Of a DNA stretch of 39,824 nucleotides, positions 25,804 through 34,857 are shown piece after piece. Numbering within the stretch: the first letter of the stretch is position 1; every line of letters begins with the position of its first letter. Source of the DNA: an uncultured Bacteroidales bacterium (GTDB lineage: Bacteria; Bacteroidota; Bacteroidia; Bacteroidales; Paludibacteraceae); the NCBI GenBank assembly GCA_937885465.1, contig CAKZZM010000085.1:1-39824 (forward strand). Direction: 5' to 3'. A program made the translations under genes and the position numbers. The notes below the pieces were generated by a model, which had not been told where the DNA came from, did no database searches, and saw only the letters and a list, made by a program, of their open reading frames with translations.

Positions 25804-26400
25804 ATGAAATTAGTTTTTGCGACCAATAATGCTCACAAGTTAGCAGAGGCGAGGAAGATACTGTCAGATATTGAGATTCTCAGTCTTGACTCGCTATGCT
25901 TGCAGGCTGATATTCCTGAGGATGGCAATACCTTGCAGGATAATTCTCTCTTTAAGGCTGAGTTTGTAGCAGGTTGGTTGAGGAAAAATATGCCGGTGTC
26001 TGATATACAAGGTTGTTTCGCAGATGATACCGGTTTAGAGATTGAAGCGTTAGGCGGTGCGCCGGGAGTTTATACTGCCCGCTATGCGGGCGAACCGACC
26101 GACAGTGCTGCTAACAGAAGAAAGGTATTAGAAGAGTTGCGCGGCAAGGATAATCGCGCTGCGCAATTTAGAACGGTGATGACGCTTATAACTTTTGAAG
26201 GTGAAGAGAATAGTATCTCTCAGTTTGAGGGTATAGTTAGAGGACAGATGGCTACGGAAGAAAGAGGCGAACGAGGGTTCGGTTATGACTCTATCTTCAT
26301 CCCCGAAGGTTATTCCGAGACATTCGCGCAACTGCCGGAAGAAACCAAAAATTCAATCTCGCATCGTTCCCGCGCCCTCAAAAAAATGCGCCGAGGCTAA
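25804..26400 (+). CDS. rdgB: XTP/dITP diphosphatase (RdgB/HAM1)
   Basis: This 198-residue house-cleaning enzyme hydrolyses dITP, XTP and ITP to monophosphates, keeping deaminated purines out of nucleic acids. The N-terminal FATNNAHKLAEARKIL, then ADDTGLEIEALGGAPGVYTARYAG (substrate pocket and metal-binding acidic pair), GFGYDSIF and the closing SHRSRALKKM are the family signatures in order. Length is as expected. It follows the WYL gene by 38 bases and converges on the DsbD-like gene with a 17-base gap. Cytoplasmic. Confidence 0.96.
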   Translation: MKLVFATNNAHKLAEARKILSDIEILSLDSLCLQADIPEDGNTLQDNSLFKAEFVAGWLRKNMPVSDIQGCFADDTGLEIEALGGAPGVYTARYAGEPTDSAANRRKVLEELRGKDNRAAQFRTVMTLITFEGEENSISQFEGIVRGQMATEERGERGFGYDSIFIPEGYSETFAQLPEETKNSISHRSRALKKMRRG

Positions 26401-26417
26401 AGTTGAAAGCTAATTAC

Positions 26418-28214
26418 TCAGTTACTTATTTTGAGCCATTCGATAAAAGCTTGCGGGTTGGTTGAAAATGCGTAGGGCTCGGATATCTTATCCCCGTTTG
26501 GCGATAACTGAATATAGTAAGGCTGTGCGTTAGCACCGAACATCTCTCTTTGTAAGCGTGAGTTCTTCTCGCCTTCTCCTCCCTTGATATCAACATATAG
26601 TTCTATCAGGACGTAGTTTTTCAGTCGTGCTTGTACTGCCGTATCTGCGAGGACATAGGCTTCCATCTTACGGCAGTTGACGCACCCTACACCGCTGAAG
26701 TCGAGCAGAACAGGTTTGCCCTCTTGTCGTGCATATGCCATACCCTCGTCAAAATCGCTGAAGACCTCGCGCCCCTCTATTGGCATAGGAGGAGCAAAGG
26801 CGGACACAACCTTAACCGGTGCACCCCATAAACCGGGGATAAGGTAAGCGGCAAATCCCCATGATGCTATAATAAGCACAATGCGAATTACTTTGCGTGT
26901 CGTGCTTATTTTTTTTATGCCGACAAGCAAGTAGATACCCATCGCCAAGAATATAATTATCCATAAGGTGAGGAAAAGCCAACGCGGTAATATGCCCCAA
27001 CCGTATGCCATATCTGCCACGGAGAGGAATTTGAGCGATAGTGCTAACTCAATGAATGCCAACACCACCTTGAATGATTGCATCCAATCGCCTGAGCGTG
27101 GTGCTTTTTTTAGCCATTCGGGAAACATAGCGAACAGCGAGAAGGGTAAGGCGAGGGCAATAGCGAAGCCTAACATACCTATTGCCGGTGCTAATAGGGA
27201 TTTGCCCGCAGCCTCAACAAGTAAGGTGCCGATAATAGGACCGGTGCAGGAAAAAGATACTATCACGAGCGTAAACGCCATGAAGAGGATGGATAGGAAA
27301 CCTGTCGCAGACGAAGCACGATTGTCGAAATGTGTTGACCAGGAAGAGGGTAATGTTATTTCAAACAGACCGAAGAATGACAAGGCGAAAATTACCAAGA
27401 TGGCGAAGAACACCAAATTGACGATGGCGTTTGTGGAAAGAGAATTCAGGGCTGAAGCCCCAAAGATGACTGTCAGTAATAGTCCTAAACCGACATAGAT
27501 AATGATAATGGCTATACCGTATAGCATTGCAGAGCGCAGACCGCCTCCGCGCTTTATGAAAAAAGATACGGTCATCGGTATGATAGGCCACACGCACGGG
27601 GTAAAGATAGCAAGTAACCCGCCGAGCAAGCCAAGTAAAAATATCGTAAGCAGAGACCTGTCGCCCGACTGACTGTTATCTGCTGACTCTGCACTCGGTA
27701 CATCGTACTTCGTGCCTTGCCCTTCGTCCTTCGTGTTTAGTTTTTCCTCCGTCGGCGGGAGGCACATTGCGTCATTGCACGCCATATATCTGACGGTTGC
27801 GCTAACATCTCCTTTGCTCGTCAGTTGGCGAAAAACGACAGTGCCTTCGTAGTATGAGAGAAGCATCTCAAAATTCTCATCGTAAGCGGAGATAAGCGGG
27901 GCATCGGTTGTGGTCGTCCCATAGAGGGTAATGTCGGCAGATGTTTCCGACGCTTGCGCACCCTCGTAACTGAAAGAGGTTGCGATAGGACCGCCTTCGG
28001 GAATCGACTGACTATACAAATGCCAACCCTCGTCAATTTGCGCTTTGATGAGCACTTCTTGGCAAGGAGGAGCGGCAGCGCACTCCTGAACGTCGCAAAT
28101 CGTATCATTAAGATCGTTTATCTCAATTGACCAATGTATAGGTTCAATTATCTGCGCCACAACGCATGATATGGTCATCGTCATAGCGCAGATAATGGCA
28201 ATGCTTCTTCTCAT
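26418..28214 (-). CDS. DsbD-like thiol:disulfide interchange protein
   Basis: This 598-residue inner-membrane protein moves reducing power from the cytoplasm to periplasmic thiols. After a signal peptide (MRRSIAIICAMTMTISCVVAQ), a periplasmic alpha-type domain carries the cysteine pair in YMACNDAMCLPP. About eight membrane helices follow, with FTPCVWPIIPMTVSFFIKRGG (first membrane Cys) and SCTGPIIGTLL (second). The C-terminal thioredoxin-like domain has C511-V-N-C514. The gene is complete. A polar stretch of about 24 residues (NTKDEGQGTKYDVPSAESAD and on) between the first domain and the membrane part looks like translated low-complexity DNA. It is downstream of nadE with a 66-base gap holding a GGGC-TTC-GCCC hairpin (28231-28241). 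Confidence 0.91.
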   Translation of the reverse strand: MRRSIAIICAMTMTISCVVAQIIEPIHWSIEINDLNDTICDVQECAAAPPCQEVLIKAQIDEGWHLYSQSIPEGGPIATSFSYEGAQASETSADITLYGTTTTDAPLISAYDENFEMLLSYYEGTVVFRQLTSKGDVSATVRYMACNDAMCLPPTEEKLNTKDEGQGTKYDVPSAESADNSQSGDRSLLTIFLLGLLGGLLAIFTPCVWPIIPMTVSFFIKRGGGLRSAMLYGIAIIIIYVGLGLLLTVIFGASALNSLSTNAIVNLVFFAILVIFALSFFGLFEITLPSSWSTHFDNRASSATGFLSILFMAFTLVIVSFSCTGPIIGTLLVEAAGKSLLAPAIGMLGFAIALALPFSLFAMFPEWLKKAPRSGDWMQSFKVVLAFIELALSLKFLSVADMAYGWGILPRWLFLTLWIIIFLAMGIYLLVGIKKISTTRKVIRIVLIIASWGFAAYLIPGLWGAPVKVVSAFAPPMPIEGREVFSDFDEGMAYARQEGKPVLLDFSGVGCVNCRKMEAYVLADTAVQARLKNYVLIELYVDIKGGEGEKNSRLQREMFGANAQPYYIQLSPNGDKISEPYAFSTNPQAFIEWLKISN

Positions 28215-28280
28215 TTTCTCGTGTTTTGTAGGGCTTCGCCCGTTTGTTCTCTGCTCTTTTTAGGAAGAGGTCTTTTTACT

Positions 28281-30179
28281 TTAGTGAAAATGCAGCGCGG
28301 CATCTGAGGGCATACGCCAATCGCCGCGAGGCGAGAGACTGACGAAGGTTACCTTCGGACCATCAGGCAGGCACGACCGCTTATATTGTTGAGACACAAA
28401 GCGGCGGACAAACACCTGTAGCCAGTGCTCTATAGTATCGTGGTCGTACTTGTCGCGAAAAGCCTGATCTGCCATATATAATATCTTCTTAACTGAAAAA
28501 CCGTAGCGCATAAAGTAGTAGATGAAGAAGTCGTGAAGTTCGTAAGGCCCCACTTTGTCTTCAGTCTTTTGCGTTATCTCACCGTCTTCGTCAGTAGGTA
28601 GCAGTTCGGGGGAGACAGGAGTGTCAATAATATCTCTAAGTATGGTGGCAATCTCTCCGCCGAAGATATTCATTGCTGCGTAATTGACCACTCCGCGAAC
28701 TAAGGTCTTTGGGATACCGGCATTAACGCCGTACATTGACATTTGATCACCATTATAAGTGGCCCATCCGAGTGCTAACTCACTCAAATCGCCTGTCCCT
28801 ACTACAAGACCGTTGTCTTGATTGGCCATATCCATTAGAATCTGAGTGCGCTCTCGAGCCTGCGAGTTTTCGTAAGTTATATCCCGCATTGTAGGATCAT
28901 GACCTATATCTTCGAAATGTTGCGTAACGGCAGCCGCTATACTTATCTCTCGCTGCGTGATGCCTAACTTATTCATAAGATGCAGAGCGTTTTGATAAGT
29001 GCGGTCGCTGGTACCGAAGCCGGGCATGGTAACACCTATAATCTTCTCGCGTGGTATATTGATTAGGTCGGCTGTGAGGCAACTGACGAGTAGTGCCAGC
29101 GTTGAGTCTAAACCGCCTGATATACCGATGATAAGCGTATTTGCGTGTGTGTGCTCCCAGCGTTTTGCCAAACCTGAGGTTTGTATCGACAATACATCAG
29201 AGTAGAACGATTCGACATCCGTCCCCTCCGGCAGGAATGGGGTAGTGGAGAAGTATCTATGTTCGGGCTCCACGATATTGCAGCTTGCCGCCGTAACGCT
29301 CACCCTGCGATATTCGCCTTGGTGATCGGCGGTGAAGTTATTATTGCGCTGACGATCAGTGCGAAGTCGCTCAATGTCAATCTCGCTAATGAGCATATTC
29401 GAACTGCGGCGGAAACGCTCTCCCTCGGCTATCATATCGCCGTTTTCAGCGATGTAAGTGCTGCCGGAGAATACTACATCAGTGCTGCTCTCTCCTACGC
29501 CCGATGATGTATAGACGTAGCCGCAGTGTACGCGGGCAGACTGCTGAGTTATCATCCGGCGACGGAAATCGTGCTTGCCTGTTATGCAGTTGGAGGAGGA
29601 GAGATTGAAGATTATCTCCGCCCCCTGTATCGCTAACTGCGTTGAGGGGGGCAGAGGTGACCATAGATCTTCGCACATCTCTATACCGAAGACATAATCG
29701 GGGGTGGTGAAAAGCAGGTCGTGTCCGAAAGGAACATCACCGGAAAAGAGATCAAGGGTCTTAACATGCGAGTCGCGCCCCGGAGTGAACCAACGCTTCT
29801 CGTAGAACTCACCCGTGTTGGGCAGGTTAACTTTCGGAACAACGCCGATAACCTCGCCATCAGACAACACAAACGAGCAGTTATATAGGTTGTTATCTAC
29901 TTTGAGCGGACAGCCGACAATCACTATCGTACTTAAAGAGCGAGTGGCGTAACAGATATCTTCTAATGCAGATAACGCCTGCTGCTGCAAGTCTTGCAGG
30001 AAGAAGAGGTCGGCGCAGGTGTAACCCGTTATGCATAATTCAGGAAAGCACACAACATTGACATTCTCTTTTGCTGCCTCCGCTATCATGCTTATTATTT
30101 GCTGCTTGTTGTATTCGATGTCTGCAACCCGCATCTCCGGTACGGCAGCACCTACTCTTACATATCCGAGCTTATCCAT
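28281..30179 (-). CDS. nadE: Glutamine-dependent NAD+ synthetase
   Basis: This 632-residue fusion makes NAD from nicotinate adenine dinucleotide, ATP and glutamine. The N-terminal nitrilase-like glutaminase has the triad context FPELCITGY (Glu), VVPKVNLPN (Lys) and FGIEMCEDLW (Cys nucleophile). The ammonia passes to the C-terminal synthetase, whose ATP-pyrophosphatase loop is GISGGLDSTLAL, followed by VGTGDLSELALGWATYNGD. Length is close to other glutaminase-fused NadE proteins. It lies 85 bases downstream of nqrF on the same strand, and that gap contains short CTTAGTCCC repeats. Confidence 0.96.
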   Translation of the reverse strand: MDKLGYVRVGAAVPEMRVADIEYNKQQIISMIAEAAKENVNVVCFPELCITGYTCADLFFLQDLQQQALSALEDICYATRSLSTIVIVGCPLKVDNNLYNCSFVLSDGEVIGVVPKVNLPNTGEFYEKRWFTPGRDSHVKTLDLFSGDVPFGHDLLFTTPDYVFGIEMCEDLWSPLPPSTQLAIQGAEIIFNLSSSNCITGKHDFRRRMITQQSARVHCGYVYTSSGVGESSTDVVFSGSTYIAENGDMIAEGERFRRSSNMLISEIDIERLRTDRQRNNNFTADHQGEYRRVSVTAASCNIVEPEHRYFSTTPFLPEGTDVESFYSDVLSIQTSGLAKRWEHTHANTLIIGISGGLDSTLALLVSCLTADLINIPREKIIGVTMPGFGTSDRTYQNALHLMNKLGITQREISIAAAVTQHFEDIGHDPTMRDITYENSQARERTQILMDMANQDNGLVVGTGDLSELALGWATYNGDQMSMYGVNAGIPKTLVRGVVNYAAMNIFGGEIATILRDIIDTPVSPELLPTDEDGEITQKTEDKVGPYELHDFFIYYFMRYGFSVKKILYMADQAFRDKYDHDTIEHWLQVFVRRFVSQQYKRSCLPDGPKVTFVSLSPRGDWRMPSDAALHFH

Positions 30180-30264
30180 AGTATCTGATTTACGATTAAT
30201 TTATGCTTTCAACTTAGTCCCTTGGTACTTAGTCCCTTAGTCCCCTTACTCGGCTTTCGGCTGC

Positions 30265-31536
30265 TTATCCTCCGAAGTTATCGAAGCGGATATCTTGATC
30301 TTCTACGCCGAGTGAGTGCAGAAGGTCGAGAACCGTTTTTGCCATCATTGGAGGACCGCAGAGATAATATTCTATATCTTCAGGTGCTTCATGCTGTTTG
30401 AGGTAAGTATCGCCCATGACAGGAGCGATGAAGCCCGGAGTATATTTGATGCCGAGAGAGTCGGCCTTCGGGTCGGGGCGGTCAAGCGCCAAATGGAAAT
30501 GGAAATTAGGATACTCCTTCTCCAGTTCGAGGAAGTCTTCCATAAAGAAGACCTCGTCAATGCCACGAGCACCATAGAAATAGTGCATCTCGCGGTCGCG
30601 AGTGTGGAGAGTCTTGAGCATGTGCATTATCTGTGCACGAAGCGGAGCCATACCGGCACCACCGCCTACCCATATCATCTCTTTCTTTGAGTCGAAGACG
30701 GGGTGGAAATCGCCGTAAGGACCTGACATCGTCACTTTATCACCGGGTTTGAGGGAGAATATATATGTTGAAGCAATACCACAAGGAACATCCATAAAGC
30801 CGGGACCTTGGTCCTTCGGCTTGAACGGGGGTGTAGCAATACGCACCGTCAGTGTGATGATATCACCCTCATCAGGATAATTGGCCATTGAGTATGCGCG
30901 AATTGTAGGCGTGTCGTTCTTCTGATGCAGACCGAAGATACCGAATTTCTCCCATGACGGCACATATAAGTCGCCAATCAACTCGCGATCGAAATCTTTG
31001 TAATAGATATCGTATGTCGGTATCTTGATTTGCGCATACGAACCGGGCACGAAATCCATGTGCTCTCCGGGAGGTAGTGCTACCTTGAACTCTTTGATGA
31101 ACGACGCTACATTCTTGTTCGAGATAACGGTACATTCCCATTCTTTGACTCCGAGTACTGATTCCGGCACTTTCAGTTGCAGGTCTTGCTTAACCTTTAC
31201 CTGGCAACCGAGACGCCAATGGTCTTTCTGCTCTTTGCGAGAGAAATGTACTGTCTCTGTCGGCAATATCTCACCGCCGCCGTCTAATACTTGGCATTTG
31301 CACTGACCGCATGAACCCTTACCACCGCAAGCGGAGGGAAGGAACACACCGGCGTTTGCCATTGTTGATAATAGTGACCCTCCGGCAGGAACATCGTACT
31401 CCTTGTCGCCGTTAATAGTCACCTTCACATTGCCGCTTGCTACGAGATAACGCTTCGCAACAAGCAACACAATCACGAGCAAGAGTATCACTCCCAAGAA
31501 TACTCCAATGCTCAATAAAATTGCTGCTGTGTTCAT
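30265..31536 (-). CDS. nqrF: Na+-translocating NADH:quinone reductase subunit F
   Basis: This 423-residue protein feeds electrons from NADH into the Na+-NQR complex. One N-terminal membrane helix anchors it. A [2Fe-2S] ferredoxin domain has cysteines at residues 70, 76, 79 and 111. The FAD-binding region includes RAYSMANYP and the NADH-binding region GGGAGMAPLRAQI, then YLCGPPMM, and the chain ends FDNFGG, so it is complete. The other five subunits (nqrA-E) are not adjacent. The upstream neighbour is hsdR, and the gene has its own strong promoter match at 31615-31646, so it appears as a single-gene or nqrF-nadE unit. Confidence 0.95.
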   Translation of the reverse strand: MNTAAILLSIGVFLGVILLLVIVLLVAKRYLVASGNVKVTINGDKEYDVPAGGSLLSTMANAGVFLPSACGGKGSCGQCKCQVLDGGGEILPTETVHFSRKEQKDHWRLGCQVKVKQDLQLKVPESVLGVKEWECTVISNKNVASFIKEFKVALPPGEHMDFVPGSYAQIKIPTYDIYYKDFDRELIGDLYVPSWEKFGIFGLHQKNDTPTIRAYSMANYPDEGDIITLTVRIATPPFKPKDQGPGFMDVPCGIASTYIFSLKPGDKVTMSGPYGDFHPVFDSKKEMIWVGGGAGMAPLRAQIMHMLKTLHTRDREMHYFYGARGIDEVFFMEDFLELEKEYPNFHFHLALDRPDPKADSLGIKYTPGFIAPVMGDTYLKQHEAPEDIEYYLCGPPMMAKTVLDLLHSLGVEDQDIRFDNFGG

Positions 31537-31614
31537 TGTGATTTTTTTTGTTCGTTAAAATTAAAAGCTGTTAAGATTACATATTTCGTACTTTATATGT
31601 AGTCTATATCTCTG

Positions 31615-31646
31615 CAAAGGTAAGCAATTTTCAGTAATAATACAAA
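31615..31646 (-). promoter_or_regulatory. Bacteroidota-type promoter for nqrF
   Basis: Read on the minus strand: TTTG (31646-31643), 20 bases, then TACCTTTG (31622-31615), an exact consensus match. It would give a leader of about 70 bases before the ATG at 31536. The remaining stretch up to the hsdR stop (31647-31764) is AT-rich with nothing recognised. Confidence 0.75.
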
Positions 31647-31764
31647 TCATTTGTTTCTCTTTTTATGAATAATAACAAATTTTTATTTTTATTTTGCATA
31701 TCTCACTAAATTGTTGTATCTTGATGTAATCAGCGAACCGAAATGTGCCTATTTTATCGGCTTG

Positions 31765-34700
31765 TTATTTTAATGGCTGATTACCTTTCCCTATAAAATC
31801 CCCATCCAAAATATCATAATACCTCTCGAAATACTCGCGCAGGAGCGCCAGCACCTGCGCTTTCTTTTCTGCGCGGGCGTTGGCTGCGCCGAACAGCGGC
31901 ATCGGCGGCAGGCACTCGGTGATGGCTATACCGTTCTCCTCTATCTCGCCTATCTGGAACGAATGTTGCATAAAAGCATACGTAGCCTCACGATTCAGGT
32001 TCTGCGCCGCAATCATCTCATCGAGTTGCTCTGTGGCACGCTCGCGCACGAAATGCGTCCACTCCTCTTGTATGTTTGCCCCTGAATAACGCATCACAAA
32101 TTCCTCTATCAGTTCGCGCTTGTTGCGCAGTTTATCGCTGGCACCGATAGCGCGACGAAGGGTGATCTCAACGAACTGCTGAGTGTCCTCTGCCTTGTCC
32201 TTCCGCGCCTCCTCTATCAGACGCAGAATATAATCTATATTCACATCCACCTGCTTGAGCAGTTCTATCTCGAACTGCAGGTCATCGTTGATATTCACCG
32301 CCTTAGCACCTCGCTCGGAGCGGTATTTATCGCGCAGGTCAAGGTACCGGCTGCGGTAGTCCTGCTCCTGATAATCGGTTAGCAGGCGACGCTCCGCATA
32401 TTGGTCGAAGGTAGAGAGGATATTGACGGCTCGCAGGTAAGTGCCGAAAGTCTTGATAAACGCTTTCTCCTGCTCCTCGCCAAGCAGCGGTTGCGAGATA
32501 GGGAAATCCCTGAGCAGACTCCCCACCAACTCGCGATAACCCAAATGGTGCTTGCCGTTCTCCTCGAAGCCCTCGAAGTACTCCTCGAAAGTGCGCAGCA
32601 GCACCACTCCGCAGGCATCGTTGTCGCCAAAGAGCCGTAGCGCATCGTTGGTGGCATCTTCGAGGTTGCGGAAGCAGACTATATTGCCGAAGGTCTTGAC
32701 GGAGTTGAGGATACGGTTGGTGCGCGAATATGCCTGCATCAGCCCGTGCAGTTGCAGGTTCTTATCCACCCACAGCGTGTTGAGCGTGGTGGCATCGAAG
32801 CCCGTGAGGAACATATTAACCACAATGAGCATATCCAACTCGCGGTTCTTCATCCGCTGCGACACATCCTTGTAGTAGTTTTGGAACGCATCGCCCTCGG
32901 TGGAGAAGTTAGTGTGGAACATCTCATTATAGTCGCGTATGGCTTTATCGAGGAACTCGCGCGACGGAGCGTCGAGAGCCTCGGCGGAGTCGGAGTTCTC
33001 CTCGCGCAGCAGTCCGCTCGCCTCTGTCTCACCCTCGTTGGCGGCGTAGGAGAAGATAGTGGCAATCTTCAACCGACGGTCTTCCGGCAGGGCTGACATC
33101 TGCTTAAGGAACTCGTTGTAATACATCTTAGCGGCAGGAATACTTGCTGTTGCGAAGATGGAGTTGAAGCCGAGTATGCGTTTGTCTTGCAGTTTATAGG
33201 ACTGGTTGCGCTTGGTCTTTTGGTCGAAATGTTCCAAGGTATATCTCACCACCTGCCGTATGCGTTCGGGCGCGAGGAGAGCCTGTTCGCGCAGTATATC
33301 CGGCACCTGCTCATCCCGTACATCGGGCTTGATGTCCACCGTCCTTATATACTCAACGCGGAAAGGCAGCACGTTACGGTCGGCTATGGCATTGATGACC
33401 GTATAAGTGTGCAGGCGTGTGCCGAAGACGCTTTCCGTGGTGTCAAGACCGTTGGCGTTATCGGGGAAGATAGGCGTGCCGGTGAAACCGAAGATATGAT
33501 ATTGCTTGAAGCGCGAGGTTATCAGGCGGTGCATCTCGCCGAACTGCGAACGGTGGCACTCATCGAAGATAATAACCACATGCTTGCCATACACCTCATG
33601 GCGCGGGTTCTTCTTGCAGAAGATCGACAGTTTCTGTATGGTGGTGATGATGATTTTCGCAGCATCGCTGTTGTCCTCTAACTGCTGTTTGAGCACCGCC
33701 GTTGACTTATTCGAGTTAGCCGAGCCTTTCTTGAAGCGGTCGTACTCGCGCATGGTCTGGTAGTCCAAGTCCTTGCGGTCCACCACGAACAGCACCTTGT
33801 CGATATACCCGAGCTCGCTCGCTAATTGTGCGGTTTTGAAGGACGTGAGTGTCTTGCCCGAACCGGTGGTGTGCCATATATACCCACCTGCCTCTCGCTT
33901 GCCGAGTTGGCGTTGGTTGGTAGCAATGAGGATACGCTGCAGGATAGCTTCCGTGGCACATATCTGATACGGACGCATCACCAGCAGCAGGTTCTCCGCC
34001 GTGAAGACGCAGTACCGGCAGAGGATATGAAGGATAGAGTGTTTCTGGAAGAAAGTGGCGGTGAAGTCCTCAAGGTCGATGATGCGCTGGTTCTCGAAGT
34101 CCGCCCAGTACGAGGTGAACTCAAAAGCACACTGCGAGCGCATACTGGCTTGTGCCACACCATAACGGCGGGTCGTGGCTTCCTTGACTGCCTGATAACG
34201 GGTCGTGTTGGAGTAGTATTTCGTCTCCGTGCCGTTGGAGATGACAAACAGTTGCACGTACTCATACAGCCCGCTTCCCGCCCAGAACGAGTCGCGCTTG
34301 TAGCGGTTGATCTGGTTGAACGCCTCACGCAGGGCTACACCGCGACGCTTGAGTTCGATATGTACCATCGGCAGACCATTGACCAAGATAGTGACATCAT
34401 AGCGGTTGGCATGCTTGCCGCCGTCCGGCACATACTGATTGATGACCTGCAGGTGGTTCTCGTGGATACGGTGCTTGTCCAAGAGGCGCATGTTCTGATA
34501 GGTACCATCATCGCGAAGCAAGAGAATCTGCGTGGTGCGGTCATCTTGCAAGAGACGCGTCTTATCTTGGATAGAGGCGTTCTGATTGGCTATCTTCGTG
34601 CGGAAGAAACCCTCCCACTCATTGTCGGTAAAGCGGATGCTGTTCAGTCGCTCAAGTTGCGCACGCAGGTTAGCAATAAGGTCTGCCTCCGTGTGAATAG

Positions 34701-34845
34701 GCAGGTACTCATAACCTTGCCGTTGCAACTGACTGATAAAAGCCTGTTCCAACTCAGCTTCGCTCTGGTAGGCCTCACGAGCCGATGCCTGATGCTCAAA
34801 CTTAGCAACAACGGTCGATTGAGTGTTTTCGGAAATCAAATTCAT
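31765..34845 (-). CDS. hsdR: Type I restriction enzyme subunit R
   Basis: This 1026-residue motor/nuclease subunit works with HsdM and HsdS to translocate along and cut unmodified DNA. The PD-(D/E)xK nuclease core is D150 with E164-L-K166 (RYDVTILVNG, HIELKRRG). The superfamily 2 helicase shows Walker A TTGSGKT at 326-332, DECH at 428-431 and FTGTP near 454-458. Later come motif V/VI-like MLIVVNMFLTGFDATTLNTLWVDKNL and QAYSRTNRI. A helical C-terminal region for complex assembly follows. No frameshift or stop is seen. It starts 12 bases after hsdS and is last in the operon. Confidence 0.96.
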   Translation of the reverse strand: MNLISENTQSTVVAKFEHQASAREAYQSEAELEQAFISQLQRQGYEYLPIHTEADLIANLRAQLERLNSIRFTDNEWEGFFRTKIANQNASIQDKTRLLQDDRTTQILLLRDDGTYQNMRLLDKHRIHENHLQVINQYVPDGGKHANRYDVTILVNGLPMVHIELKRRGVALREAFNQINRYKRDSFWAGSGLYEYVQLFVISNGTETKYYSNTTRYQAVKEATTRRYGVAQASMRSQCAFEFTSYWADFENQRIIDLEDFTATFFQKHSILHILCRYCVFTAENLLLVMRPYQICATEAILQRILIATNQRQLGKREAGGYIWHTTGSGKTLTSFKTAQLASELGYIDKVLFVVDRKDLDYQTMREYDRFKKGSANSNKSTAVLKQQLEDNSDAAKIIITTIQKLSIFCKKNPRHEVYGKHVVIIFDECHRSQFGEMHRLITSRFKQYHIFGFTGTPIFPDNANGLDTTESVFGTRLHTYTVINAIADRNVLPFRVEYIRTVDIKPDVRDEQVPDILREQALLAPERIRQVVRYTLEHFDQKTKRNQSYKLQDKRILGFNSIFATASIPAAKMYYNEFLKQMSALPEDRRLKIATIFSYAANEGETEASGLLREENSDSAEALDAPSREFLDKAIRDYNEMFHTNFSTEGDAFQNYYKDVSQRMKNRELDMLIVVNMFLTGFDATTLNTLWVDKNLQLHGLMQAYSRTNRILNSVKTFGNIVCFRNLEDATNDALRLFGDNDACGVVLLRTFEEYFEGFEENGKHHLGYRELVGSLLRDFPISQPLLGEEQEKAFIKTFGTYLRAVNILSTFDQYAERRLLTDYQEQDYRSRYLDLRDKYRSERGAKAVNINDDLQFEIELLKQVDVNIDYILRLIEEARKDKAEDTQQFVEITLRRAIGASDKLRNKRELIEEFVMRYSGANIQEEWTHFVRERATEQLDEMIAAQNLNREATYAFMQHSFQIGEIEENGIAITECLPPMPLFGAANARAEKKAQVLALLREYFERYYDILDGDFIGKGNQPLK

Positions 34846-34857
34846 AACAATGCTTAA

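Noticed and set aside
33826..34857. Long plus-strand open frame (343 codons) opposite hsdR
   Set aside because: It is antisense to the well-supported hsdR nuclease and helicase domains. Its translation has no recognisable domain and unnatural composition.
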